From Pseudo-nitzschia pungens (lineage: Eukaryota > Bacillariophyta > Bacillariophyceae > Bacillariales > Bacillariaceae), in contig CM074758.1 in NCBI GenBank assembly GCA_037355855.1, positions 8,219,001 to 8,283,000 of the forward strand: a stretch of DNA of 64,000 nt, written 5' to 3'. Position 1 is the stretch's first letter. Each line of letters begins with the position of its first letter. Below the pieces are notes generated by a model, which was given only the letters and a program-made list of their open reading frames with translations, was not told the origin of the DNA and searched no databases. The position numbers were made by a program, and so were the translations under genes. Positions 32,619-44,300 of the stretch are shown here, in pieces.

Positions 32619-35196
32619 AAATACGAAAACCAAACGGAAGAAAATGGATTCTATCGTAATCACTTGAAATAGATCGCGAGAGGAGAGGAGCAGAGCGGAG
32701 ACGGGCAGATTTTTTGGGAAATATACGACACAGTTACCGTACGTATCCCCGGAAGGGACCTGGAAGGGAGTTGGCGAAACCTAGAGTTTTGACAAAGAAT
32801 TTGAACCGCTTTTGCTTCTTCCGCATTAATTGATGCACGATGTCTTCTGTGGGTCTGTGGGGGTGCACCTAGTAGCGACCGAGATAGATTAGTGTTGGAC
32901 TTGAACCTTTCTACATTGACAGTGGTATTTTCGTGTCGGACTTTATAGAAGATAAAAAGCTTTGAGGTATAACTGGAGGGAGAAAAAAAGAATAAAATAG
33001 AGAATGACAAACGTTTTCGGTTGACTTGGCAAATCTTTTATGTTGTGTCAATTATTCGAAGTTGATACTAATGTATCTTTGACGGATCCAGAGTTATTCA
33101 GATTGCAATGTAATTTGATTTTCCATTGAACATTGTTGTTGATGAAAGGATGCATTGTATCCCAACAACATGATGACAATTCAATGTTAGGAAAAAATAC
33201 AATGTATTGAAGTCCATCTTCACGTCCCAATGAAAGGAAGACCAATACCACTGATTTGTCCAATGCCCAACCAGGCATAAGGACTTCTTGGTTATGGAGA
33301 GTTTGACGCAAAAATAACAAATTGAATCGATTGAAAACTCATCCCTGCTCAACCTTTATTTCCCAGAATTCATAATACCTCCTGCTCATTGCAATTGTTT
33401 CTACTGAATTTTTGTACTAACAGGAGGAGTCTCTGGGTAGGACATGGTGAACTATGGTTACTAAGTAGTAGCAGTATAGTAGTAGTATCGCTCTTGTTCT
33501 GCATAAAGGAAGAATTCATGTACTAGTACGGGTAATCTTCCTCTTACTGTACTCGTAGTGCACATCACAACAGGTAGAGATGGAAAAGTTGAGAAAGAGG
33601 ATGAATATTTTGAAACAATACTGGTAAGGTTAAAAGGTACAATACCAGATGCTGACAGATGCTCCTATGGTTGATACTTCTATTTCTGAAGTATTACGTA
33701 GTCCGAGTAATCCTCACGAGTACAGGTATCTTAGTTACTACTACAAAGTAAGGTTTAAGGTACTTTGTATTACGAAGCAGAAGAATTATTTTCAGATTAC
33801 AATACTAAAAGTGAGATTCTAGTGACTATTGGCTCTCTAGGGATTCAACCTTAAAGACTTCCTGTACCCATCAAAAATTAAAATGGATCATTCTGTTAGC
33901 CAACACTCTACTCTATAATGCTCTATATTCACTTTTAAACAACTTTGCTTATTCTTCCCTTAGTAAGCTCTTGAATACAGAAAATGGGCTGAAAATTGTG
34001 TGCTTTTCAAGTGACAGCATCAAGCTGGCCATGCCTGTGGATTTATTGCAAATTAGTACAGTGCACTTCAAAAAGAATGGCAAAAAGCAGAACTCATTTT
34101 TTTCCTTTGGAATTCTTTTTTTCATTTCGAATTCTTTTTTTTGTTTTGGTTTGCCCTTTTTTTCGGTCAACATGCTGTCACTCGATTGCATGGTTGCATG
34201 TAGAAAATGTACAAATTTCTACACTTACCAAAATGGATCAATTTTTGGGAATTTGGTGACAAAACTGCTAACTACCGTAGGCCAAAGCAATGGATGTAAG
34301 TCACCAATTTCAACAGGAGTTGTTGCAAACAGTTGGTTTATATTATTTATGAACAGGTTGTAACTTTCGTTGAGGAGGTTTCCGTCACTGGGAGGAGGTA
34401 TTTGGTCAGATAGTGAAGCAACAATCTCCTGTCACTCTGACGTGATCCATTTTAATTTTTCACGGGTACACCGCCTTCCAGAACGATTACGGTATGTTGC
34501 TGGTCACGACATGAACAAGAGTACCGTAGACAGCGTTAAGTAAGCTAATTGTGCAGTGGTTTACTGTCGAGTTTGGACGTAAAAGTACATAAATTACTTA
34601 CATAAAGTGGACTATCTGTACTTACTACGTAGTACAACAATATTGCAGTACAAGTATACGTACTGGACGTACACCCTGTTCAAATACGTAGACGCAAGAG
34701 ATCGCTTTCAAGTGCGTCATGTACGAGCAAGAATTCGTAGTAATTTAAAAAAAAAAAAAACGAAGCGCCGTCAACATAGAGACATCTTCAATCTTGCTGT
34801 CATTTTTATTTTTAAGCCTCACACTGTTTGTGTCTGTATGTCATCCGCCAACGGATGAGGTTGACTGAAAATTTTATGATGAAAAAATTGTCGAGTTTTT
34901 GACAAGCGGCAAGCGTACGAGTACGAATGAAGTATGCCGCAGCAAATGGTGATCACTTCTTACAACACAGATAACCAACCATTGCACCATACGTAGTGAG
35001 AATTCGACAACAATTCAGGCCGTTTGATTGACTTGTACGTCGCAGCGAGAGCGGTTCCAGATTTCTTAGTCTAGGGTCCCCGAGAGATACACGAAACGAC
35101 GACGCAGAAAAATAACATCGTGGCCAACTGCCCGGAACGACTGAATTGATCGTACACAGTGGTGATAGCAACAAGGATTGAAGCAATATTACGACA
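32619..35196. other. Long intergenic region, no gene; contains a decayed dispersed repeat
   Basis: About 2.6 kb of AT-rich DNA with GTAGTAGTA runs near 33470 and GTAC-rich sequence near 33530 and 34620. Bases 33230-33352 (minus) are homologous to 43740-43862 (plus). Short frames at 33949-34363 on both strands are composition-driven. No RNA gene seen. Confidence 0.4.
33230..33352 (-). repeat. Decayed dispersed repeat, copy A
   Basis: Read on the minus strand it shares GTCCTTATGCCTGGTT exactly with copy B at 43740-43862, then a spacer of the same 20-base length, then GTATTGGTCTNCCTTTCATTG, and a common upstream TTTTCAANC..TTCAANT block. Equal spacing shows real homology and not chance. Probably remnants of one transposon family; no coding capacity recognised. 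Confidence 0.6.
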
Positions 35197-37401
35197 ATGA
35201 ATAACGACGCCAAAGGGGCTGGAAATGCTGCTACAGGTGGTTCAGCTGCGGCATCAGGCAAAAAAGCAGTCCATGTGAAGGTAGGAATGAAATGTGAATT
35301 GATTCGATTTAAAATATTTTATGATGGTCATTGTGACGAAAGATGGAGGGGTGTTGTCGACAGGCATCGAGGCATCCAAATTCAGTTTCTCTTCAATTCG
35401 GTCATCGCAAGAGTGATTTTTTCTAGTAGATCGTGCGTACATACGGTACTTTGGGTCTCGGAAGGTGAATCAAACGTTGTGTCCATTTGAGGTTCTTTGG
35501 GCATCGATGAGCATACTGCACGAAATTATTCAACTAGGGATGACATTCGTGGACATTCTAATCCAGGCTCAACAACTGAACCCGTGCAACTGCGATTGTT
35601 TTGGAGAACTCATTCTTCGCCAACGAAGGGGTTACATAGAGAAATGCCCTTCGCAATCCGTGTCTGAGCGGAGACATCTTAGAATCTGAATCATGGATGA
35701 TCGATCAGATTTGAAGAGCCGAAGAAGAATCGTATTTTATTTTTAGTCACTTACCCCCGATATTGCTAAAACAAGAAAGAAATCTCACTTTTTTCCCTTT
35801 CCGGATCGACTTCTTCTCAACAAAATGACGTGTGAAAATTGCAGTGGGCTGGAAAGACAATTGCTCTAGGGACGTTTCCTTCTCAGGAGGCCGATGAGAA
35901 ATGTGCCAGAGCCAAAGCCCTAACAAGGGCTTGGCGGTCTACGATGCGACCAAAGCCAACCCGTGAATGGGTGATGCAGGAATTGGAACGTCTAGGAGTA
36001 CGGGTTGTTAGTGGGAGGCTTGGAAGAAAGGCTGGTGACGAGGATGATACTCCATCTTCAAAGAAGTCCGGTAAGGTCTATGTCGCAATTGAACAAATGG
36101 ATTTGCTTTGTTGCAAATTGTCCCTTATCCTTTCATCCAAACTAACGCGTGAGCATTGTTTTTTGTTCTAGGAGGTCCAGCTGTCGTTCCTCAACAAGGT
36201 ATGCAAAGTAGAAAGGATAGTTTGGGCATGGGCTTCGCCGACTTAGATAACTTAATGCAGCAGCGTCGTAGCTCCTCTTTGGGATTGATGTTGAATGATG
36301 ACATGAATCGAAGAAGTTCCTTGGGCTTAATCGATCCACCAATGGACCGAATGGACGGAGGAAACAATGGGGGAGAACCGCCTCACAGACCGTACGTTGG
36401 AGGAGGTGCAGGGGCAGCTTTCGAAGCTGCACGGGCTGATCATTATGCTCAAAAGCGGGAAGAACAGCAACGTCGAGCATCCGGCTTGGGCCTGGGTGGC
36501 ATGGGTGGTGGACCTTCCAACATGCCTCCGATGGGTCTGTCTGTGAATCCAAACCAGTGAGTTATCGACCCAGACTGGAAGAGATGATACAGTAAGGTTG
36601 TTTGTTTTTCCTATTTGCTCACGAAATTTTTGAAAAATCCTGGAACCAATACAAATTAATCTAATGATGAACTTGAAAGGCACTATGAGTAAGTTCTGTT
36701 TGGCCTCCTCGAGAACGATTGATTTGGAAATTCGTAATTAGCATTTGAATCTTGCCATGCCGTTCTCCGTCTCACGTAACTCTTTCATAATACATTCCAG
36801 AATGTTGAAACTTCATCATATGAATTTGCTTAACGAGATTCAAGAAACGACGTTAATGATGAATCTATACCAGCAGCAGCAGCTTCAGCAGCAACAACAA
36901 CAGCTTCAGCAGCAGCAAGCAAATGATAACTCTGGAGGTTCAGGAGGAAATGACCACATGTCAATGATGATGCAACAGCAGAACGGAGGTGGCAATAGTG
37001 GTGGCATGGATGGTATGTATAATTCTGGTGGAATGAACCAAGGGGGATCGAACGGAATGAATAATTCAATGAGTGGGAATAATAACATGGGAATGGGAAA
37101 CCACCAAATGATGCAAAATTCTGGATCATCCGGCGCAAATGCCTCGTCAAATGCAAACGCCTCTTCTGGCAACAACGATGTTCAAGATCAACTTCTCAAG
37201 AGCCAAGAGGAGCAAAAGCAACTGGAAGATCAATTGAGGAAACTGAAAGACGACATTGCCAAAAGCAAGAAAGAAGCTAAGGAATTGAAAAAACTCGCCG
37301 GAGAGAAAGTCTCGGATGACGAGGACACGGTTGGTGCAAAGCGCAAACCTGGCAGTGGAGACCCGGATTCCTCATCGAAGAAGATGAAAACTGACAACTA
37401 G
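35197..37401 (+). CDS. AP2-like domain protein with Met/Gly and polyGln regions (diatom-type)
   Basis: Five exons, 35197-35280, 35845-36070, 36172-36556, 36680-36688 (a 9-nt microexon) and 36801-37401, are in phase and encode 434 aa. Exon 2 carries GKTIALGTFPSQEADEKCAR and ALTRAWR, with the YLGTF-x-EEAA-AYD pattern of an AP2/ERF-type DNA-binding fold, then EWVMQELERLGVRVVSG. Exon 3 has RRSSSLGLML/RRSSLGLI repeats that look like kinase target sites. The microexon supplies QHYE, which joins to MLKLHHMNLLNEIQETT. After that come polyGln, a Met/Asn/Gly/Ser tract, a coiled coil (SQEEQKQLEDQLRKLKDDI) and a basic nuclear-type tail (GAKRKPGSG). Probably a nuclear regulator of a lineage-specific family. 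Exon 1 to exon 2 is the least certain junction; another exon may lie between. Confidence 0.65.
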
Positions 37402-37684
37402 AATGTGTAGCTATGATTAGACGTTGCTCGATCCGTTCAATCAAAAATTAATTAATAATGACACGTTATTTAGCGACAGCACGCCAAGCGAGTTTCTTTG
37501 TGCAGTTGTTTTTGTTCTTCACACTATATTTACACAAGTCAAGCTTTAATGTACCCCGAATCATGCAAAAAAATTGGACGAGGAAAGGAAATCAACAGAG
37601 GAGCGCTGGTTCGAAGCTGGGCAGCTCCCTTTCTATTGGTTGTCCCAATACGGTAACCATCCAGAAACTGCGGTACCCGGTACG

Positions 37685-39146
37685 CTATTTCGAGCCGGGT
37701 GCGATTTCGAACACAAACACTTCCTTCGATTCGGTCGAACCCTCCTGTCGAACATGCCGCCAAGCTAGACAATCGATCGACCAGCCCCTGTTTCGGACGT
37801 TGTCACCAATGCCCTCGACCGTAGAAAACCGACCAACGTCGCCCGTGTCCCGTCGTTGAAAACTCAGGATGAGCCGAGCCTTTGGATTCAATCGGAACAA
37901 CGAATCCACCGTGTCCAACAACGAGTCCAGCATGCTGATCAGCCACACGCAATCGCTCGCAATGATCCAATCCAGCGACGAAACCGACGATACTTCCTCG
38001 TTGAGTGGCTCGGTCCAGTCGATGTTGGCAATGCTGCCCCATCCACCCCTGTCACCCAGCGGGAAAACGACGTCCTCGTCGTCTTCCTCCTCCTCGAATT
38101 CCATGTTGGCGGAAGCCCTCCGCAGCCACGCTGGTTCGCTGACAGATTGTTTGTCGTCCGCTCTCGATTTGTCCTGATTCTGTTTCAAATTCGGCAGCAA
38201 CGAGTTCTCGACCAGCGTCGGTCTGTCTCGCAACGGCAGAGCGTGAGTTAGTGAACTACTCCCGCAAGTGTCTTGCACAGCCTATGAACCATTCCATTCT
38301 GCGCATTCGCACACGCACTACTGCATCGTACTTACAGGTCGGTCAGCAAAACCCGACAGGCGGTAGCCGCAGCCAGGGTGGTCCCGACGACTCCGACACC
38401 CGCTCCCAGTTCGAGAATGTTCTTTCCGTCCGCGGAATTGATTTCTTTCTGGATGGCGACCAGCCGGTCGCTGTCATCGGGCAGGTGAAACAACAGAGAC
38501 TCGATCATCAATCTCGTCCCTGAACAAAACAGAAGAATTGGGTCAAGGAAAATCAATCGATCGATCCATCCATTCATCCAAACATCAATCGCTACACGCA
38601 CAGGCACACGCACCGTATTCCTGCCACCCTACTTACGCTCCAGACCTGAAAGCCCGTCCGACCGGCCAGTGTGTACCCCGCATCGAAGAAAAACGGATCC
38701 ATGGCCTCGGCGGTATCCGTCGCGTCGTACTCGGCCTTGGTGATGGCCGATTCCTCGCTCTCCAGCACGCCGACGGATCGATCCCGACACCGAAAGGTCA
38801 GTTTTCGTCGTTGTTGTTGTTGAGGTTGTTGTTTATCTTGATGCTGATTCTGGCCATTGCTTCTTTGTGTTTGGTTTTGTTCCGGTTCTCCATTCACCCC
38901 GCTTGCGCCGTCTCGATCGGATGCGGGTGGAAGGAGGCAATAGAAGGACACCCCCGATCTCCCGATCGATCCTATACCGCCGTCTTCCAGCTCTTCTCCG
39001 CATTGGAATCCCGGTGGCAGCTCTCGGAATTTCGACGGATCCGTCATGGACCCTTTGGCGTTGTTGGTTTTGTTTTTGCTTTTGCTTTTGTTTTTGTTTT
39101 TGTTTTTGTCGTCGTTGTCGTGCTGCATGGGGTGTTCCGTCGCCAT
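37685..39146 (-). CDS. METTL21-type lysine methyltransferase (Methyltransf_16 family)
   Basis: Three exons on the minus strand: 39146-38633 (or 38637), 38519-38336 and 38222-37685; about 411 aa. The N-terminus is Lys/Asn/Gln-rich and disordered. Then come AGYTLAGRTGFQVWS, TRLMIESLLFHL, the S-adenosylmethionine loop ILELGAGVGVVG (about 206-216), VLLTDLP, and DWIIASDCVW, the order found in METTL21/FAM86 enzymes that methylate lysines on chaperones or elongation factors. The C-terminal part continues the Rossmann fold (ARLILSFQRRD). Substrate unknown. The first junction is ambiguous: the strong donor GTAAGT at 38636 leaves the frame one base off, while GTAGGG four bases on keeps it. It converges with the AP2-like gene, 283 bp between stops. 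Confidence 0.75.
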
Positions 39147-39719
39147 TGTAGCAATAAACGAGTGTGTGAACGATTGTTTTGCCGTTGCGATTCTAACGTT
39201 TGTTTTGTTTTCGCGGCAGGGTGAGAGGCGATCGTCCCACCATTACATTGTTGGGATCGGGTTTTTCAAAATCAATCATCAATCAATCTCAATCTCCATG
39301 AATCATGAATCATCCAATTAGTGGAGTTGTAAATGATTATCCCTAACTTTGATCACATTTACAAACGTAACTTTAACTTCCTTAAGAAGCTGAAGAGTGT
39401 GAGAAACGGGATTTTGGTAAAAACTGAAAAATACTGTTTTTAGTGCGTAGAGCCAGTACAATTTCAACGCTTAAAACCGAGGACATTCGCGGTTATGAAA
39501 ATAGACATTTTTACTGTTTTTGATGAGAAATAGCAATATTAATTGATCGGTTTTTGAATCAATCGGCATATTATATTTTCGTCTAAGTTGTAGTATTACT
39601 GGTTTTATGAGAAATTGGCATAATATATTTTCGTCGGAGTTGTGATGCTGGTTTTTAATGACAATTGTCTAATTTCGTACCTCTAGTGGTTTTGATAAGT
39701 ATACCGTATGTGTGGTTGT
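39147..39719. other. Intergenic region upstream of the methyltransferase gene
   Basis: About 0.57 kb, T-rich, with internally similar TTTTGATGAGAAAT / TTTTATGAGAAATTGGC phrases (39520, 39602) that suggest an old local duplication. No gene seen. Confidence 0.35.
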
Positions 39720-39948
39720 GATACCTAAAGGTGCAATTGTACGATTTTGAACATAAAAATTACAGACTGACTCATACGTAATTACTGTACGTACTACTAG
39801 ATGAATCTAATACCACTGCCACTACTACTAGTAATTACTAGTAGTAGTAATAATCTTACCTCGTAATCCACTACTACGTAAAAATTACAGACTGACTCAT
39901 ACGTAATTACTGTACGTACTACTAGATGAATCTAATACCACTGCCACT
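39720..39948. repeat. Satellite DNA, 130-170-bp unit type, left of nested element
   Basis: Units contain TTGTACGATTTTGAACATAA, AATTACAGACTGACTCATAC, GTACGTACTACTAGATGAAT, CTAATACCACTGCCACTAC and TAATCTTACCTCGTAATCCA in fixed order. One full and one partial copy lie here; the array resumes after the inserted element at 41142. Confidence 0.85.
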
Positions 39949-41141
39949 AAGAGTTTAGTCACTAAAACCGTCTTGTTTTTGGAGACCGGTTATGAGCCAG
40001 AGCAACAGCGAGAGCCCCACTGTTTTTGCTATCTGTAACCACTCTAAGACAACACCTTGGACACTAATTTATACCCGATGACAGAAATGGCAAGGTCGCA
40101 AGCTTTCCAATGATACCCAATAAGCTTATTATTGCGCGCCTGGCCTTTTCGCACACCGGGCCACAAAATACGGTCAAAAATTCGAAAAAAACTCCATTTC
40201 AACAACCACAACACTAACAGCTGTCACAACCCCCCTATCTCCATAACCACCTGTGTCGTAATTATCCTGTTCTAGCTGCACCATCTACACTATTAGAGGA
40301 AGGATCCCTGCAAGTTTCGGATTCATTGGAGGACTTGGTTCGGAGAATCGAACTGTCCAAGCAGCAGCAAAATCGCGTCTTTTTTTTGGTCCGAAAACTT
40401 CCCCGGTCCAAACTACGGCGAAAATTAGTATCTCCAGCCCCACTGGATCGATTCTAACCGGACCACTTCGAACAGCTCTATTACATCAAGATAGACAAGG
40501 CCTCCAATTTGCGGATCGATTGGAGGAGTCGTTTTCGAGAAACGAACTGTACAGTGGGCACAATCCCCCTACAGAAGTACAAGCAAAAACCCGTCCAACT
40601 ACGGCGAAAATTAATATCTCCTCCCCCTGTTGGTCGATTCGGACCGGACCACTTCCTACAGATCTATTATATCAAGATAGACAAGGCCTACAATTTGCGG
40701 ATCGATTGGACGTGTCGATTTCGAGAACCGAACTTGTCCAAGCAGCAGCAAGCAATCCGAAAACTTCCCCGGTCCAAACTACGGCAAAAATTAATATCTC
40801 GGTCCCCTCTTCGTCGATTCGAACAGGAACGCTACGAACAGCTCTATGTTATAAAGATAGACAAGGCATCCAATTATCGGACCGATTGGAGGAGTCGTTT
40901 TCGAGAAACGGACTGACGACATGCCTTTATTATTGTTGCAAATACATGTTGTTATCAGAGCAAAAAAAAGTGATCGAAAAAGTGATCGTCTCGTAGATTT
41001 GTACCTCTATCGATCGAAATTATGGTAGACAGACGGACGCTGAGACAGGACGAGTTGTTATCACTAAAACCATTGTCTGACGCATCTGTAGAAATCTACT
41101 GTATTCTACGGTGTCACGATGGTATTAGTGACTAAACTCTT
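39949..41141. mobile_element. Element with 17-bp terminal inverted repeats nested in satellite
   Basis: The 17-base AAGAGTTTAGTCACTAA at 39949-39965 is the exact reverse complement of 41125-41141. The flanks join to CCACTGCCACT-ACTACTAATTACC, precisely the uninterrupted satellite sequence seen in neighbouring units, so this 1193-bp block is an insertion. ACT triplets hide any 3-bp target duplication. Inside are a few hundred bases of unique sequence and an in-register 183-bp tandem repeat. No transposase recognised. Confidence 0.75.
40270..40920 (+). repeat. Tandem repeat with 183/183/180-bp period, open in two frames
   Basis: The phrase GATAGACAAGGC recurs at 40493, 40676 and 40856, and a more diverged unit precedes them (about 40310). 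Each unit holds GAT(C/T)GATTGGA, a TCGTTTTCGAGAA block, CCAAACTACGGC, AAAATTA(A/G)TATCTC and TCGATTC(G/T)(A/G)AC. Periods are multiples of three, and two plus-strand frames (40509-40916 and 40520-40996) stay open as 60-61-residue peptide repeats. Whether either is translated is unknown. It lies inside the nested element. Confidence 0.75.
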
Positions 41142-42180
41142 ACTACTAATTACCAGTAGTAGTAGTAATCTTACCGGTAACCTTACCTCGTAATCCACTA
41201 CTAATAAAAAATTGTATGATTTTGAACATAAAAATTACAGACTGACTCATACGTAATTAAGGTTTACTGTACGTACTACTAGATGAATCTAATACCACTG
41301 CCACTACTACTAGTAATTACTAGTAGTAGTAGTAATCTTACCGGTAACCTTACCTCGTAATCCACTACTAATAAAAAATTGTACGATTTTGAACATAAAA
41401 ATTACAGACTGACTCATACGTAATTACTGTACGTACTACTAGATGAATCTAATACCACTGCCACTACTACTAATTACCAGTAGTAGTAGTAATCTTACCG
41501 GTAACCTTACCTCGTAATCCACTACTAATAAAAAATTGTACGATTTTGAACATAAAAATTACAGACTGACTCATACGTAATTACTGTACGTACTACTAGA
41601 TGAATCTAATACCACTGCCACTACTACTAGTAATTACTAGTAGTAGTAATAATCTTACCTCGTAATCCACTACTACGTACTACGTAAAAATTACAGACTG
41701 ACTCATACGTAATTACTGTACGTACTACTAGATGAATCTAATACCACTGCCACTACTACTAATTACTAATTACCAGTAGTAGTAGTAATCTTACCGGTAA
41801 CCTTACCTCGTAATCCACTACTAATAAAAAATTGTATGATTTTGAACATAAAAATTACAGACTGACTCATACGTAATTAAGGTTCACTGTACGTACTACT
41901 AGATGAATCTAATACCACTGCCACTACTACTAATTACTAGTGGTAGTACTACTCGTACTAGTAGCTGATTAAAGTAATAGATCTATCTTTATTTGATCAA
42001 TAGCACGTCCCAAGATGATTCTACGATTTTGAACATAAAAATTACAGACTGATTCATACATATCATATTGTACGTATTACGTATGTTACCAAAACAAAAT
42101 CTTACGTCGTAATCCACTAATAAAAAATTGTACGATTTTTGAACATAAAAATTACAGACTGATTCATACCAGAAACTGTA
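41142..42180. repeat. Satellite DNA, mixed 130-170-bp units
   Basis: GAACATAAAAATTACAGACT starts recur at 41224, 41391 and 41548, a truncated unit begins near 41685, and others follow at 41844 and 42030. Spacing is 132-167 bases, changing by insertion of CCGGTAACCTTA and TAG-rich segments. The same unit type lies left of the nested element. Confidence 0.9.
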
Positions 42181-43675
42181 CATCATAGTATGTACGGTAC
42201 CAAAACTCAATTCTATCATGCTTGCAAGGTCTGTACCAAGAGGTTACTAATGTCATCTACTACCGCACTAGTAGTACAACACAAAGGCCAAACAAAATCC
42301 TTCTGTATTTTTTGATTCTAGGCTCATCCCAGGATGAGTCTAATACTACTTGCCACTACTAATAACCAAACCAAAATCTATGCCTATTTGATTCTACTAG
42401 ACATGTCCCTCTAGATGAATCTAATGCTAGTTCTGCCACTACTAGTAGTAGTAACCTTACTAAATGATTAGTAACATGTTACATCCGGTACCAGTAATCT
42501 TACCTCGTAATCCACTAATAAAAAATTGTATGATTTTGAACAAAAAAAATTACAGACTGATTCATACCAGAAACTGTACATAGTATGTACGGTACCAAAA
42601 CTCAATTCTATCATGCTTGCAAGGTCTGTACCAAGAGGTTACTAATGTCATCTACTACCGCACTAGTAGTACAACACAAAGGCCAAACAAAATCCTTCTG
42701 TATTTTTTGATTCTAGGCTCATCCCAGGATGAGTCTAATACTACTTGCCACTACTAATAACCAAACCAAAATCTATGCCTATTTGATTCTACTAGACATG
42801 TCCCTCTAGATGAATCTAATGCTAGTTCTGCCACTACTAGTAGTAGTAACCTTACTAAATGATTAGTAACATGTTACATCCGGTACCAGTAATCTTACCT
42901 CGTAATCCACTAATAAAAAATTGTATGATTTTGAACAAAAAAAATTACAGACTGATTCATACCAGAAACTGTACATAGTATGTACGGTACCAAAACTCAA
43001 TTCTATCATGCTTGCAAGGTCTGTACCAAGAGGTTACTAATGTCATCTACTACCGCACTAGTAGTACAACACAAAGGCCAAACAAAATCCTTCTGTATTT
43101 TTTGATTCTAGGCTCATCCCAGGATGAGTCTAATACTACCTGCGACTACTAATAACCAAACCAAAATCTATGCCTATTTGATTCTACTAGACATGTCCCT
43201 CTAGATGAATCTAATGCTAGTTCTGCCACTACTAGTAGTAGTAACCTTACTAAATGATTAGTAACATGTTACATCCGGTACCAGTAATCTTACCTCGTAA
43301 TCCACTAATAAAAAATTGTATGATTTTGAACAAAAAAAATTACAGACTGATTCATACCAGAAACTGTACATAGTATGTACGATACCAAAACTCAATTCTA
43401 TCATGCTCGTAAGGTCTGTACCAAGAGGTTACTGATGTCATCTACTACCGCACTAGTAGTACAACACAAAGGCCAAACAAAATCCTTCTGTATTTTTTGA
43501 TTCTAGGCTCATCCCTGGATGAATCTAATTCTATTGCCACTAATACTAGTAGTAACCAAACCAAAATCTATGCCTATTTGATTCTAGACATGTCCCTCTA
43601 GATGGATCTAATACTAGTACTGCAACTAATAGTAGTAGTAGTACTAGTTGATTAAATTACCGGTATTCTTAGCTA
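42181..43675. repeat. 395-bp satellite array, about 3.7 units
   Basis: The phrase TCATGCTTGCAAGGTCTGTA (or TCATGCTCGTAAGG) recurs with its CTTGC at 42221, 42616, 43011 and 43406, exactly 395 bases apart each time. Units two and three are almost identical, indicating recent homogenisation; the fourth is slightly diverged. Each unit includes ATTGTATGATTTTGAACA, so the 395-bp repeat is derived from the shorter unit type next to it. Confidence 0.95.
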
Positions 43676-44300
43676 TTACTACTACCTCCGTTCTGAAATA
43701 ACTGACCACCTAGCACATACAAGGTTGACTATGGATCAATTTTCAACCAATTCAAATCGTTCTTTTTGGGTTGAACTCTCCTCAACTATGTCCTTATGCC
43801 TGGTTAGACACTAGTTAACTCAGTTGTATTGGTCTACCTTTCATTGTGACTTGAACAGGGACTGTACCGCCCTGCAAATGTGATTTCACCGCAAGAAAGG
43901 CTTATACCTGGCATTTGAACCTCTAGGAAGGTTCTTTCGAAAGCTAAGACACTAAACTTTTGTCTAGCAATAGGTGATAGAAGCAAGAAGAGAGTTCTTG
44001 TACCTTCACTTCTGTTCCAAAGAGACCCATTTTATACCCCAGGTGTGGTGTCCCATTTGCATTTTTTGGTCTATGAGGGATCCAACGCATGCTAAAAATG
44101 CTCACAAGGTTCGTAACCTTACGCTAAGGTTAACAAGCCATCTACCGGTACGTACTACAACACAAAGGCCAAACAAAATCCTTCCGTATTTTTTGATTCT
44201 GGGCTCATCCCTGGATGAACTCTATTACGTATGGTACCAAAAAAAATTGTACGATTTTGATTGAACATAAAAATTACAGAATGATTCATACATACTACTG
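43676..44300. repeat. Interrupted satellite with a Stowaway-like end and decayed repeat copy B
   Basis: Starts with CTACCTCCGTTCTGAAATAA, which looks like a Stowaway/mariner-type terminal repeat after TA. Bases 43740-43862 match copy A at 33230-33352 (GTCCTTATGCCTGGTT plus GTATTGGTCTACCTTTCATT). A matching inverted end was not found, so the insert is probably truncated. Satellite sequence resumes near 44150. Confidence 0.5.
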
